Of a DNA stretch of 64,000 nucleotides, positions 15,555 to 24,831 are shown piece after piece. Source of the DNA: Tardiphaga sp. (lineage in GTDB: Bacteria > Pseudomonadota > Alphaproteobacteria > Rhizobiales > Xanthobacteraceae). Below the pieces are notes generated by a model. It worked only from the letters and a program-made list of their open reading frames with translations, made no database searches and was not told where the DNA came from. Position 1 is the stretch's first letter. Every line of letters starts with the position of its first letter. The position numbers and the translations under genes are program-made. Where the stretch lies: contig JASBVG010000123.1 of assembly GCA_030147505.1 (NCBI GenBank), forward strand, positions 105,207 through 169,206. Direction: 5' to 3'.

Positions 15555-16199
15555 GTGAATGACGTTTGCGAGACCGCTTTACGAATGGACAATGTGACCA
15601 CGTATCCCAGTGCTTTGCGGATGGGCGACCCCGCTCCCGACTTCGAGGCACGTTCGACCCAAGGAGCGCTCCGGCTTTCCGACTACAGGGGCCGGTGGCT
15701 TGTCTTCTTTTCCCACCCTGCGGATTTCACCCCGGTCTGCACGACGGAGTTCGTGGCGCTGGCGAAGGCGCACGACCGTTTCGCCGCGCTGGACTGCGCC
15801 CTGGTCGGATTGTCGGTGGATAGCCTTTATGCGCACCTCGCCTGGACCCGAGCGATCCGCGAGCTCTTCTCGGTCGAGATCCCCTTCCCGGTCATCGAAG
15901 ACCCGTCGATGCTCGTGGGTCGTGCCTACGGCATGATCGACGAGGCCGCCGAGAACAGCGCAGGGGTGCGGGCGACCTATTTCATCGATCCGGAGGGCGT
16001 GATCCGTGCGATTACGCATTATCCCCTGACGATCGGTCGTTCGATCGACGAGATGCTGCGGATGGTGACGGCGTTGCAGGCTGCCCACTCAGGAGACAAG
16101 CTCGCCCCGGCGGATTGGCAACCGGGCCAGCCGCTGCTCTTGCCGGCGAATGAAAAAACACAGCAGGAAACCGACTGGTTCTGCCGGAGAGAGGCATGA
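15555..16199 (+). CDS. peroxiredoxin (AhpC/TSA, Prx6-like)
   Basis: A 214-residue thiol peroxidase with the peroxidatic Cys62 in HPADFTPVCTTEF. A C-terminal Cys (DWFCRREA) sits where Prx6-type two-cysteine enzymes keep their resolving residue. The start is GTG 15555; ATG 15585 is a possible alternative that loses ten residues. No signal peptide, so cytosolic. It removes peroxides and may also handle persulfides or sulfenic acids. It shares a four-base ATGA overlap with the ArsR gene, so they form one operon, divergent from the bd oxidase. Confidence 0.88.
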   Translation: MNDVCETALRMDNVTTYPSALRMGDPAPDFEARSTQGALRLSDYRGRWLVFFSHPADFTPVCTTEFVALAKAHDRFAALDCALVGLSVDSLYAHLAWTRAIRELFSVEIPFPVIEDPSMLVGRAYGMIDEAAENSAGVRATYFIDPEGVIRAITHYPLTIGRSIDEMLRMVTALQAAHSGDKLAPADWQPGQPLLLPANEKTQQETDWFCRREA

Positions 16200-16591
16200 A
16201 AACCCTGTGGCAGTCGCGCGCGCAGGCTGATGTCGCGGCCGACAAACTGCGTAAATTCGCTCAGCCTCAACGGCTGATGATCCTGTCCCTCCTGCTGGAC
16301 GGGGAAAAATCCGTAACCGAAATCGATATGGCCTCTGGAATCGGCCAGCCTGCCCTTAGCCAGCAGCTTGCGGAACTGCGCAAGGCCGAGCTGGTAACGA
16401 CACGACGCCAGGCCAAGCAGGTCTATTACAGCCTAGCCGACGAGTCGGTCATTCTGTGCGTGCGCAGCATCGAAGCCGTGTTCGGGGCCGGAGATCCGGA
16501 GCGGGCGCTCCTGAACATGGTCAGGCCGGAAGCCCGCTCCGAGCGGAATGGCATCGTGCGCGGCGCCGCGAATTTCGCCCGGATTCGCTGA
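16196..16591 (+). CDS. ArsR-family repressor, single-cysteine BigR/SqrR relative
   Basis: This 131-residue winged-helix repressor has a typical ArsR core: RKFAQPQRLMILSLLLDGEK, then GQPALSQQLAELRKAELVTT, then RRQAKQVYYSL. The order and wording fit the BigR/SqrR persulfide-sensor branch. Those sensors use two cysteines; here the first position is leucine (LLLDGE) and only Cys88 remains (VILCVRS). It may sense by intermolecular disulfide or have lost the switch. Candidate targets are the TTACATA sites at 15502, 27153 and 40520. Confidence 0.85.
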   Translation: MKTLWQSRAQADVAADKLRKFAQPQRLMILSLLLDGEKSVTEIDMASGIGQPALSQQLAELRKAELVTTRRQAKQVYYSLADESVILCVRSIEAVFGAGDPERALLNMVRPEARSERNGIVRGAANFARIR

Positions 16592-16605
16592 CCAGTCCGC
16601 ATTGC

Positions 16606-16622
16606 CTTAAGCCAGCCTTAAG
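16606..16622. promoter_or_regulatory. CTTAAG tandem box upstream of SoxB-like gene
   Basis: CTTAAG-CCAGC-CTTAAG, a perfect copy. It lies 57 bp upstream of ATG 16680, practically the same spacing as at the YafK-like gene. Confidence 0.8.
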
Positions 16623-16679
16623 CTCGTGAGCCAAGCACTCAGCCATCCGGTGGCGCGTTGCCCGGAAAGGATGGGCAAA

Positions 16680-18131
16680 ATGGGTGCATCGTCAAAGCGC
16701 AGTATAACGCTTCTTCAAATCAATGACACGCATGGGTATGTGGAGCCGCATCCAGAATTGATCTGGCACGGCGCGACGCCGCGCTTTCCGATGCTCGGCG
16801 GTTACGCCCGGATCGCGGGATATTTCAAGAAGGTTCGAGCGGAACGTCCCGACGCCGTCGTCGCGCTGGACAATGGCGACACCTTTCATGGGACCTACGC
16901 GGCCGTCTCTTCGCGAGGCGAGGCGCTGGTACCGCTCACCAATGCGCTCGGCCTCGACGCCATGACCGCACATTGGGAGTTTGCCTGGGGGCCGGCGCAT
17001 TTCAGGGCGCTGGCAAAGCGCCTCGACTACCCGGTGCTGGCGGTCAACTGCTTTGATTTGAAGACCGGCCGTCGCCCATTTCGCCCGTCGCGCATTATAG
17101 AGCGTGGCGGGGTCAGGATCGGAGTGGTCGGAATCGCGGCGACGATCCTCGACAAGACGATGCCGCCGCATTTCAGCGAAGGGCTACGCTTCACGAACGG
17201 AGACAAGGAGCTGCCGCGCGAGATTCGCAGGCTCCGTCAGAAGGAACGGGTTGATCTCATCGTCGTCCTGTCCCATCTCGGCTTGCCACAGGATATCAAG
17301 CTCGCCGGACTCGTAGATGGGCTGGATGTCATCCTGAGTGGCCATACCCATGACCGGCTTGAGAAGCCGATCGTCGTCAATGGAGCAACCATCATCCAGT
17401 CTGGTTGTCATGGCGCCTTCGTCGGCCGTCTGGATCTCGGCGTCGAGCGCGGGACGGTCCGGGTCGAACGGCATGAGCTCGTCGCCATGGATGAGACGAT
17501 TGATCCTGATCCCATGATGTCGGATTTGGTCGAGGCGGTGGTGTCACCCATGCGTGACCACCTGGCCACCGCGGTGGGCAGCGTGGATGCCGCCCTGCAT
17601 CGCAACACGATCCTTGACTGCTCGATGGACGACGTCCTCCTGGCGGCGCTCTGCAACGCCTCGGGCCGGGAAATCGCCTTCTCGAATGGCTGGCGTTACG
17701 GCGCTCCGGTCGTGCCTGGCCCTGTCAGGCTGAGCGATCTGTGGAACATGATACCGGTCAATCCTCCGATCTCGACGGTGATCCTCAAAGGAGAGGAAAT
17801 TCGCATGATGATGGAGGAGAATCTGGAACGGACGTTCTCGCCAGACCCCTTCGGCCAGATGAGCGGTTACGTGAAGCGCTTCTGCGGCCTGACGATCCTG
17901 GCAAAGATCGAAAATCCATCCGGAACCCGCATAGCGGAGATTTTCGTCGGGGACCAAAAGCTCGACCTCGATGCATCCTATGACGTTGCCTTCGTCACCG
18001 CCCAGGGAGTGCCCGGCCGTTTTGGGCGTGATCGGGGCCAGATGTCCGTCACGGCGATCGAGGCCCTGGAGGCCTATTTCCGCCACCCGCCCGCTAAGGT
18101 GACAAGTCCTGGCCGCGTGATCGCGATATGA
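16680..18131 (+). CDS. 5'-nucleotidase/SoxB-like metallophosphoesterase
   Basis: Calcineurin-like metal sites are visible: LLQINDTHGYVEPHPEL, VALDNGDTFHGTY, VLSHLGLP and ILSGHTHDRL. A 5'-nucleotidase C-terminal domain follows. Where nucleotidases have GNHEFD, this protein has MTAHWEFAWG, which is how SoxB thiosulfohydrolases look. ATG 16680 (MGASSKRSITLLQIND) has GGAAAGG nine bases upstream; a GTG at 16626 would overlap the regulatory box. No signal peptide is seen, whereas SoxB is periplasmic, so the substrate is open. No soxXA or soxYZ is nearby. Confidence 0.8.
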   Translation: MGASSKRSITLLQINDTHGYVEPHPELIWHGATPRFPMLGGYARIAGYFKKVRAERPDAVVALDNGDTFHGTYAAVSSRGEALVPLTNALGLDAMTAHWEFAWGPAHFRALAKRLDYPVLAVNCFDLKTGRRPFRPSRIIERGGVRIGVVGIAATILDKTMPPHFSEGLRFTNGDKELPREIRRLRQKERVDLIVVLSHLGLPQDIKLAGLVDGLDVILSGHTHDRLEKPIVVNGATIIQSGCHGAFVGRLDLGVERGTVRVERHELVAMDETIDPDPMMSDLVEAVVSPMRDHLATAVGSVDAALHRNTILDCSMDDVLLAALCNASGREIAFSNGWRYGAPVVPGPVRLSDLWNMIPVNPPISTVILKGEEIRMMMEENLERTFSPDPFGQMSGYVKRFCGLTILAKIENPSGTRIAEIFVGDQKLDLDASYDVAFVTAQGVPGRFGRDRGQMSVTAIEALEAYFRHPPAKVTSPGRVIAI

Positions 18132-18139
18132 TGACGCCG

Positions 18140-20290
18140 CTAGCTTGCTGGTGCGTCCGAGAGCTTCGCGGGCGGTCCCTCGGCTGCCGATGAGGGCGCC
18201 GTAGCGGGCGGCAGGGTCAGTCGGAGGCTGTTGAGACCGACCGACAAGGAGCTCGCGAGCATAGCGAGTGCAGCCAGCGATGGAGACAAGACGCCGAAGA
18301 TTGCGAAAGGAATGGCGGCGAGGTTGTAGACCAGGGCGAGGCCGAGATTCTGTCGTGTGACGGATGCGGTGCTGCGCGCAAGGTTCATCCCGGTCAAAAG
18401 CCGGCCAATGCCACCTCTGACAATCACCACGTCGGCGGTCTGGGCTGCGGCACTGTGGGCCCCCGCGACCGATATCCCGCAATCGGCGGCGGCGAGTGCC
18501 GGGGCATCGTTCACACCGTCGCCGAGGAACAGGACCGGCGAGGCCAAGGCCTTCACGAGTTCGGCCTTCCCGGCCGGCGTGCAGCCGTGACGCACCTTGT
18601 CGTGCGGAACGCCGAGCGCGTCGGCGATCCGCAGAGTCGGCCCGACGGCATCTCCCGAGGCGATCCATGTCTCAACGCCGAGCGCTCGAAGCCGGGCAAG
18701 CGTCTCCCGCGCGTCACTGGTCGGGGCATCGGCCAGGGCGAGCGTCGCGATGCGGATACTGTCCAGGGTTACGGCCAGCGAGGTCAGTCCGTCGTCGCGC
18801 TCAATTCCGTGAACAGCGATGCGGTGTCCGGCGTGATCCTGCGCCTCGGCGCCCCGCTCCAGACGCGTCCCGCCCGCCCCTTCTTCCCGGCCGTGCCGAT
18901 CGACGACCGCGCGCGCCAGCGGGTGGTCGATTCCGGTTTCCGCTCGCGCGGCGATTTGCAGAACTTCGGCTTCGGACCAGCCGGACGCCGGAGCAACGTC
19001 GACCACGATGGGGCGTCCATGGGTCAAGGTGCCGGTCTTGTCGAAGATGGCAGTCTTCGGACGGGCGAGCGCCTCGAAGGCGGTGGGATTACGCAAACGT
19101 AGGCCAGAGGCCGCGGCGATGCTGGCCGCGCGCGCCTGAGCGAGCGGAGCGGCGATCGACAACGCACATGGGCAGGCCGCCGCCAGCACGGTCAAGGCTC
19201 TGAGGACGGCATCCTGCGGGGTGACGCTAAACAGCGGTGTCAGGAGCGCGGTCAACAGCGCGAGCGCAGGAATTGCCCAGCTCAGCGCGGCGGCGAGACG
19301 ATCGGCGCGTGAGGCAGCCGCGCCGCGCCGGGCAAGCTCGATCGCGATCGCTCCGCCCATCCGGTCGAGATCGCGGTCGCCGAACGCACGGTCGGTCGCG
19401 ACGACAATGCGCCGCTGGAGATTGACGGAGCCGGCCTCGACGCGCTGCCCGACCTCGACGGGAATCGCCCGGCTCTCGCCCGTCAACACGGCGCGGTCGA
19501 CCAGCGTCGCGCCCTCCCGCACGGTTCCATCGACGCCAACAGTCATTCCGGCGTCGATGACGACGAGATCACCGATTCCGACCTGCGCGCACAGGACCAC
19601 CTCGTCTCCCGACGCCGTACGCCTGACGGCGGTTTCAGCGGCCGCGTCCTCGAGCGCCTTCAGCGCATCGAGGGCGCCGCGACGGGTGGTGGAGTCGAGC
19701 AGTCGCCCGACCAGAAGAAGCGTGATCAGCATCGTCGCTGTGTCGAACCAGACATGGGAGGAGCCGGAGACGAGCGAGGCGATGGAAAGGAGGAAGGCGC
19801 CGCCGGCGCCCAGCGCGATCAGCAGGTCCATGCCGGGCGCGCGCAGGCGGATCGATCGCACAGCCATCCAGAAGATGTCGGCTCCCGCCCAAGCGACAAC
19901 CGGCAGGGCCAGCAGACCGGACCCGAGCGCGATCCACCACGCGACGTCCGGATCGAGAACGGAGACGTAGAGCACGACGGCAAGAGCCATCGACCACATC
20001 CCCGACATGACGGCGACGGCAAGGCGCAGCGAGAGGCGGCTTATATCGGCTGTGAGGATCGCCGAGAGCTCCTCGGGCCGGTGGCGGTCGATCAGCCTGT
20101 AACCGGCGCGTGAGACAGCGGCGGCAATGTCGTCAACGGAGAGCCGCTCCGCGTTCCAATCGACCAGCATTGACGCGGTCAGGTGATGCACCCCGACGGC
20201 GCTGACCCCTTCCAGCCGGCCGATCTGCCGTTCCAGCCCGCGCGCGCAGCCGCCGCAAGCCATGCCACTGACGCCGAACAGGCGGCGCAC
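18140..20290 (-). CDS. ccoI: copper-transporting P-type ATPase, CcoI/FixI type
   Basis: The start GTG 20290 (VRRLFGVSGMACGGCARG) gives 716 residues. One heavy-metal domain with CGGC at 12-15 is followed by about eight membrane helices. The transport motif is CPCALSIAAPLAQ, the phosphorylation site DKTGTLT, then GIDHPLAR and GDGVNDAPALAA. CcoI supplies copper to cbb3 oxidase subunit CcoN. It is the last gene of the ccoNO operon. The longer frame upstream is in the TsdA gene and is rejected. Confidence 0.9.
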   Translation of the reverse strand: MRRLFGVSGMACGGCARGLERQIGRLEGVSAVGVHHLTASMLVDWNAERLSVDDIAAAVSRAGYRLIDRHRPEELSAILTADISRLSLRLAVAVMSGMWSMALAVVLYVSVLDPDVAWWIALGSGLLALPVVAWAGADIFWMAVRSIRLRAPGMDLLIALGAGGAFLLSIASLVSGSSHVWFDTATMLITLLLVGRLLDSTTRRGALDALKALEDAAAETAVRRTASGDEVVLCAQVGIGDLVVIDAGMTVGVDGTVREGATLVDRAVLTGESRAIPVEVGQRVEAGSVNLQRRIVVATDRAFGDRDLDRMGGAIAIELARRGAAASRADRLAAALSWAIPALALLTALLTPLFSVTPQDAVLRALTVLAAACPCALSIAAPLAQARAASIAAASGLRLRNPTAFEALARPKTAIFDKTGTLTHGRPIVVDVAPASGWSEAEVLQIAARAETGIDHPLARAVVDRHGREEGAGGTRLERGAEAQDHAGHRIAVHGIERDDGLTSLAVTLDSIRIATLALADAPTSDARETLARLRALGVETWIASGDAVGPTLRIADALGVPHDKVRHGCTPAGKAELVKALASPVLFLGDGVNDAPALAAADCGISVAGAHSAAAQTADVVIVRGGIGRLLTGMNLARSTASVTRQNLGLALVYNLAAIPFAIFGVLSPSLAALAMLASSLSVGLNSLRLTLPPATAPSSAAEGPPAKLSDAPAS

Positions 20291-20295
20291 GGCAC

Positions 20296-21330
20296 TCAGT
20301 CCACGGCGCCGACCGGACGTTCCGGATCCGGCGTGCCCACCCCGAGCAGCACCCCGTTGACGGTCTGACCGTAGTAGATCTGATCGCCGTCGTGGTACTG
20401 CTTGCGTGTTTCCTCGATCGTCTTGCCTTTCTGTCTCGCATCCTTCGGGCGCTCGAAGCTGTTGATGTAGGCAGCGACGTCCCAGGCGTCCTGATCGGTC
20501 AGTCGGCCGGGCTGCGACAACGGCATGTTGTGCTTGATGAAAGCGGCCGCGGTGTCGATGCGCGCCATGCCGGCGCCCCAATTATAGGAACTGGCGCCCC
20601 AGAGCGGCGGGAAGACATAGCGCCCGTTGATGTCCTTCTGGCCCTGTCCGTCACCGCCATGGCACACGGCGCAATTGGCCGCGAACACCTGCGCGCCGCG
20701 TTCGGGGGAGTAGCCGAGCTCCGTCTTGGCAACCTTGCCGAAGCCGACACCCTCCAGCTCCTTGTTCGTCGGCGCGTTGGTCGCCAGCCAGAAGAAATAG
20801 CTTTCGAGATCGCGATAGATGTCGTCGCCATGCGGCGGCGGGCCGCCGTTGACCGAGTGCTGGGCATTCATCGAGAAAGTGAAGCAGCCCTGGACACGGT
20901 CTTCCATGGTGTTGATCTGCTTGTTCTTCGACCGGTATTTCGGGTACTGGACCCAGGCAGCCCACATAGGCGCCGAGAAGGGCTGGCGGCCGGCGCCGAG
21001 ATGGCAGTTCGAACAGGACAGGCCATTGCCGACATACTGCGAGGCGTTGGTCGAGGTGTTCATGAAGATCGCCTGCCCGCGCCGGACAGCAGCACCGAAT
21101 TGGTCGTTCGGAATCTGGTCGTCGGTCGGTGGCTGGAAGAAGCCGGCGGTCGCATGGCCAGCGGTGTCCTGCGCAGTCTGTCGACCCGGAATGAAACCAC
21201 TCTCATAGGCGAGTGCGCCGAGCGCGGCGACGATCAGGCCCGCTCCGGCCGCATGGATCCACATTCGCGCGATGCGTCCCTTCTGGGGATCGGCGGGTTT
21301 TGCGCTTACGCTTTGCACAGGCTCCGTCAT
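20296..21330 (-). CDS. tsdA: TsdA-type thiosulfate dehydrogenase, diheme, membrane-anchored
   Basis: A 344-residue diheme cytochrome c with one N-terminal anchor (residues 24-42). Heme 1 is CSNCH at 106-110, heme 2 is CAVCH at 220-224. TsdA signatures are present: GNGLSCSNCHLGAGRQ, SAPMWAAWVQYP and RVQGCFTFSMN. Cys149 in the last motif is the expected axial thiolate of the active-site heme. TsdA joins two thiosulfates into tetrathionate (or reverses it). It overlaps the triheme gene by four bases and lies in an oxidase operon, so electrons probably go to CcoNO. Anchoring by an uncleaved helix is inferred. Confidence 0.85.
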   Translation of the reverse strand: MTEPVQSVSAKPADPQKGRIARMWIHAAGAGLIVAALGALAYESGFIPGRQTAQDTAGHATAGFFQPPTDDQIPNDQFGAAVRRGQAIFMNTSTNASQYVGNGLSCSNCHLGAGRQPFSAPMWAAWVQYPKYRSKNKQINTMEDRVQGCFTFSMNAQHSVNGGPPPHGDDIYRDLESYFFWLATNAPTNKELEGVGFGKVAKTELGYSPERGAQVFAANCAVCHGGDGQGQKDINGRYVFPPLWGASSYNWGAGMARIDTAAAFIKHNMPLSQPGRLTDQDAWDVAAYINSFERPKDARQKGKTIEETRKQYHDGDQIYYGQTVNGVLLGVGTPDPERPVGAVD

Positions 21331-22574
21331 GGCCGTTCTCCGATCTTTGCAATCTTGGCGTCTTCTCCTGCCGGCACGGGGGGAAGCGAGGCGAGATAGT
21401 CTGCGACCGCCCTGCGATCGGCGTCGGAGAGCGCGCGGGAAATTCGTCCCATCAGGTCGAGCGAGGAATTGTTGCGCTGTCCACCGACCCAAGCGGCGAG
21501 TTGGCTTGCCGTGTAGGAGGCGTGCTGGGCGGCGAGTGCGGGAAACTCCGGCGAGACGCCGAAGCCCGAGGGTCCGTGGCAGGAGAAGCAGGCAGGCACG
21601 TTGCGGCTCCAGTCGCCGTGCAACGCCAGCGCCTCGCCGCGCGCGAGATTGCCGCCGAGTTCCGGTTTGGCGTTAGAAGGTACGCGCAGGCCGGCATAGT
21701 ATTCGCCGAGCTGGCGCTTCTCCTCGTCGGTCAGCGACGCCACCACGATCTTCATGGATTCGTTCTGGCGACGCCCGCTATGGAAATCGTCGATCTGCTT
21801 GACGATGTAATCGGCGGGAAGGCCCGCCAGACGCGGGACGTTTTCCTTGCCCTGGCCTAGATCGCCGTGACAGCTCGCGCAGGCCCATTGCTCGCCGCGC
21901 CCGGTAAAGATCATCGCGGAGACGTCCGGGCTGAGGGAGACGGCAGTCTGCTCCACGAAGGGGGGCTGACTGCCGAGTTCGAGTGCGGTTGAGGACGCGA
22001 TCTCCGTCCCGCCTTTGAAGCTGCCCTCGTCCGCGAGCTCGCCGCGCAGCTTCGCGACGGCTGCCGCTTCGATCGTTTCGGACGACTTGCCGAAGCGGTG
22101 CGCCACATAGGTCGCGAGTTCGCCGAGCTCGACATCGGTCAACACGCTGGCGAAGCTCGGCATGTGGCCGTTGAAATTGTGATCGCCGACGCGGATCGGC
22201 CCATCGATGCCGCGCAACAGGATCGTCGAGACGAGCTCGGGGCCTTGCGCGACGAAGGCGGAGCCGGCGAGCGGGGGAATAGCGCCGCGCACGCCCATGC
22301 CGTCAGGCTGGTGGCATGTCGAGCAGCGGGCGACGAAGAGCGCGGAGCCTGGCTCCGTACCGGCGCCCGTCGCCACACGGCTTTCCGCGATGCGCTCATC
22401 GCGCGCTGCCGCGACATCCTCGCGCGTGTCGAACAGCGTCGCCGCGCCCCAGATGCCGAGGCCGACGGCGATAGCGATCAGCGGCCATGGCATCTTGCCA
22501 TGAAGCTCGTAGGGCTCGAAGTTCTCGTCGGGCCGTCCGGCAGAGTCCTTGCGGGGAGATTTGTCTGCCGTCAT
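21327..22574 (-). CDS. triheme membrane cytochrome c replacing CcoP
   Basis: A 415-residue protein. One N-terminal transmembrane helix (residues 29-48) is followed by three cytochrome c domains with CSTCH at 84-88, CASCH at 232-236 and CFSCH at 329-333. It sits exactly where ccoP would be, between ccoO and tsdA, with four-base overlaps. CcoP normally carries two hemes after a longer membrane part. This protein probably relays electrons from TsdA and the soluble pool to CcoO. Its middle linker is long (about 140 residues), and it resembles TsdB-like electron acceptors only in general layout. Confidence 0.8.
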   Translation of the reverse strand: MTADKSPRKDSAGRPDENFEPYELHGKMPWPLIAIAVGLGIWGAATLFDTREDVAAARDERIAESRVATGAGTEPGSALFVARCSTCHQPDGMGVRGAIPPLAGSAFVAQGPELVSTILLRGIDGPIRVGDHNFNGHMPSFASVLTDVELGELATYVAHRFGKSSETIEAAAVAKLRGELADEGSFKGGTEIASSTALELGSQPPFVEQTAVSLSPDVSAMIFTGRGEQWACASCHGDLGQGKENVPRLAGLPADYIVKQIDDFHSGRRQNESMKIVVASLTDEEKRQLGEYYAGLRVPSNAKPELGGNLARGEALALHGDWSRNVPACFSCHGPSGFGVSPEFPALAAQHASYTASQLAAWVGGQRNNSSLDLMGRISRALSDADRRAVADYLASLPPVPAGEDAKIAKIGERP

Positions 22575-23191
22575 CGCGCGCCCTCCGGACGGTTGTAGCC
22601 GTCGTCGCGCAGCGCGTTGGCGGGCGCGGGATAGGTCCGGTCGAGCGATTGCAGGTAGGCCGTCAGGTCGAGCGCTTCCTGCCTGGCGATCACGACGCCG
22701 GATTTCGGCGCGTATTCCGATGGAAGGGCGACGACGACATCGCCGGGCGCAGCCGCCCCCTTTTCTTCGAACAGGAAGGGATAGGCCGGCATGATGCTCC
22801 AGTCGAAGATGGCGCGCGGCTGGTAGAGATGGGTCAGATGCCAGTCACGCGAGGGAAGGCGCGCGCCGACATTGAGGAGGTCCGGTCCGGTGCGCATCGT
22901 GCCGAGCTGGTGCGGACGGTCGTAGGTGTAGTCGGCGGCAATCGCCGGCCGGCCCCAGCCACGCACGCCGTCAGGCGCCTGGTCGGGCGAGCGCGGCTGC
23001 TGGCTGTGACAGTAGACACAGCCGAGCGAGACATAGACCTCGCGCCCGCGCAATTGTTGCTCGGTATAAGGCTTGAGCTCCGGCGGGATGTCGTGCCGGC
23101 TGATCTGGATGCCGGGCGCGATGACGAGCATGAGGGTCGCGAAAGCGAGAATGCCGAGGGCCAGAATGGAAAGAGGGAGATAGCGGTTCAT
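22571..23191 (-). CDS. ccoO: cbb3-type oxidase monoheme subunit CcoO
   Basis: A 206-residue protein. One N-terminal helix (residues 5-25) is followed by the CcoO heme site CVYCH at 58-62 with the signature SLGCVYCHSQQPRSPD. GPDLLNVGARL and the axial-Met region IMPAYPFLF complete the CcoO pattern. It passes electrons to the binuclear centre in CcoN. It overlaps ccoN by four bases. Confidence 0.9.
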   Translation of the reverse strand: MNRYLPLSILALGILAFATLMLVIAPGIQISRHDIPPELKPYTEQQLRGREVYVSLGCVYCHSQQPRSPDQAPDGVRGWGRPAIAADYTYDRPHQLGTMRTGPDLLNVGARLPSRDWHLTHLYQPRAIFDWSIMPAYPFLFEEKGAAAPGDVVVALPSEYAPKSGVVIARQEALDLTAYLQSLDRTYPAPANALRDDGYNRPEGAR

Positions 23192-24762
23192 TCTGCGGGC
23201 ACCACCTTTGCGGCGGCCATTGCCCGGCGCGGAAGAAGGATAGCGGCGACGTTGATTGCGAAGACGATGTGGCCGAGCGTCATCAGGCCGCCGCCGACGC
23301 TGCGAGCTTCGAGATAGGGAATCGTGACCGTCACGCTGTCGGAGAACGGGCGGGTCGCGTCGAGCATGGCTAGGCCCTGAAGCACGCCTCCGATCGAAAG
23401 CCCGAAGAAGTAGATCGCGAAGCCGACGACGATCAGCCAGAAATGCGCGTTGATAAGCGCCGGCCAGGGAAAGGCCCGTCCGGTCATGCGCGGCAGCATG
23501 TGATAGGCGGCGCCGAACATGACGAGTGTCACGAAGGCATAGGCACCGAGATGGGCGTGGCCGACCGTATAGTGGGTGAAATGGGTGACGGTGTTGATCG
23601 AGCGCAGCGCCTCGGTCGAGCCCTGGAACGAGGCGAGCGTGTACATGACCGCGCCGAAGGAGATGAAGCGCAGCGGCAGCGATTCCTTCAGCGCCCAGAG
23701 ATTGCGCGCGACGGTGACGTGCTGATTGATGGCGACCGCGATTACCGGGATGAACATCATCACCGAATGGACGATCGACAGGGTCACAACCCAGGTGGGC
23801 ACCGGCCCGCCGATCAGATGATGGATGCCCACCTGGCTGTAAAAGAGCGCGAGGCCCCAGAACCCAAGCAATGAGACGGAATAGGAGTAGATCGGCTTGC
23901 CGATGATCTTCGGGATGAAATAATAGGCCGTGCCGACCCCGAGCGGCGTCAGCCAGAGCCCCAGCACATTATGGGCGAACCACCAGTTGACGGTCGCCTC
24001 TTCGACGCCGGAATGGATGTAGGGGATGTTGGCGATGACGAAGAGACAGGGGAACCACAGGATGCCGGCGAGGAAATACCAGCCGGACACATAGATGTGG
24101 TGCACCTGCCGGGCGATCGTCGTTTTGACCAGAGGGATGACAAAAAACACACCGGCGAGCGCCAGCAGCATGTCGAGCTGCCAGGGGATTTCCAGCCATT
24201 CCTCGCCATCGGTCCAGCCGTTGGCGATGGCAATGGCTCCAAGACAGACGGCGATGTTCCAGAGGATCGCGCCGATGATCGGCAGCCGCGGGGCACGCAA
24301 CGGCGTGTGGAAGATGCGCGGCAGGATCCAGATCATCGAGGCCACGCCCATCTGCGAGAGCCAGCCGTATATGACGAGGTTGAGGTGCAGAGTGCGGACG
24401 CGGCCGAAGGTGAGCGGCGCATAGGCCGAAAGCCAGTCGTGCCAGTGCAGCTTCAGCGAGGCGATCAAGCCGAAGGTCGAGCCGACGATCAGCCAGACGG
24501 TCGCCGCGACCAGAAGCACGGTGACGGGCTTCTTGGAAATTCGATCGATCCCGGAGGTAGCCGCGTCGAAGTAATGGCGTCTGGCAGGCGAGTGTTCGGC
24601 ATCGGGACTGTCGAGGTGGCCTTCATCGCCGGCCGCGAAAATGACTTTGGCGTCGTCCTGATCGAGCTTGAGCTGCCGGTTGCTGATCGCCCAGATCAGG
24701 AAGGCGAGCGCGAGCAACGATACGGCGAAGCTCAACGCCAGCAATAGTCCCATCGTCACCAT
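23188..24762 (-). CDS. ccoN: cbb3-type oxidase catalytic subunit CcoN
   Basis: A 524-residue heme-copper oxidase with about twelve membrane helices. All six histidines are in place: His126 (RTLHLN), His264 (WFAHNVLG), His314/315 (GIHHLIGG), His402 and His404 (TVGHAHLGAY). Tyr308 lies six residues before the HH pair, the position of the cross-linked catalytic tyrosine in cbb3 enzymes, so it should be active. No ccoQ and no canonical ccoP follow. It is first in an operon ccoN-ccoO-triheme cytochrome-tsdA-ccoI, behind a perfect CTTAAG box 69 bp upstream. Confidence 0.92.
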   Translation of the reverse strand: MVTMGLLLALSFAVSLLALAFLIWAISNRQLKLDQDDAKVIFAAGDEGHLDSPDAEHSPARRHYFDAATSGIDRISKKPVTVLLVAATVWLIVGSTFGLIASLKLHWHDWLSAYAPLTFGRVRTLHLNLVIYGWLSQMGVASMIWILPRIFHTPLRAPRLPIIGAILWNIAVCLGAIAIANGWTDGEEWLEIPWQLDMLLALAGVFFVIPLVKTTIARQVHHIYVSGWYFLAGILWFPCLFVIANIPYIHSGVEEATVNWWFAHNVLGLWLTPLGVGTAYYFIPKIIGKPIYSYSVSLLGFWGLALFYSQVGIHHLIGGPVPTWVVTLSIVHSVMMFIPVIAVAINQHVTVARNLWALKESLPLRFISFGAVMYTLASFQGSTEALRSINTVTHFTHYTVGHAHLGAYAFVTLVMFGAAYHMLPRMTGRAFPWPALINAHFWLIVVGFAIYFFGLSIGGVLQGLAMLDATRPFSDSVTVTIPYLEARSVGGGLMTLGHIVFAINVAAILLPRRAMAAAKVVPAE

Positions 24763-24831
24763 GCGCTATCCCTCCCGCTCGCGTCCTGGCTCTTGCGGCA
24801 GGCACACGGAGTTCAGCGCTCGGAAACCAAC

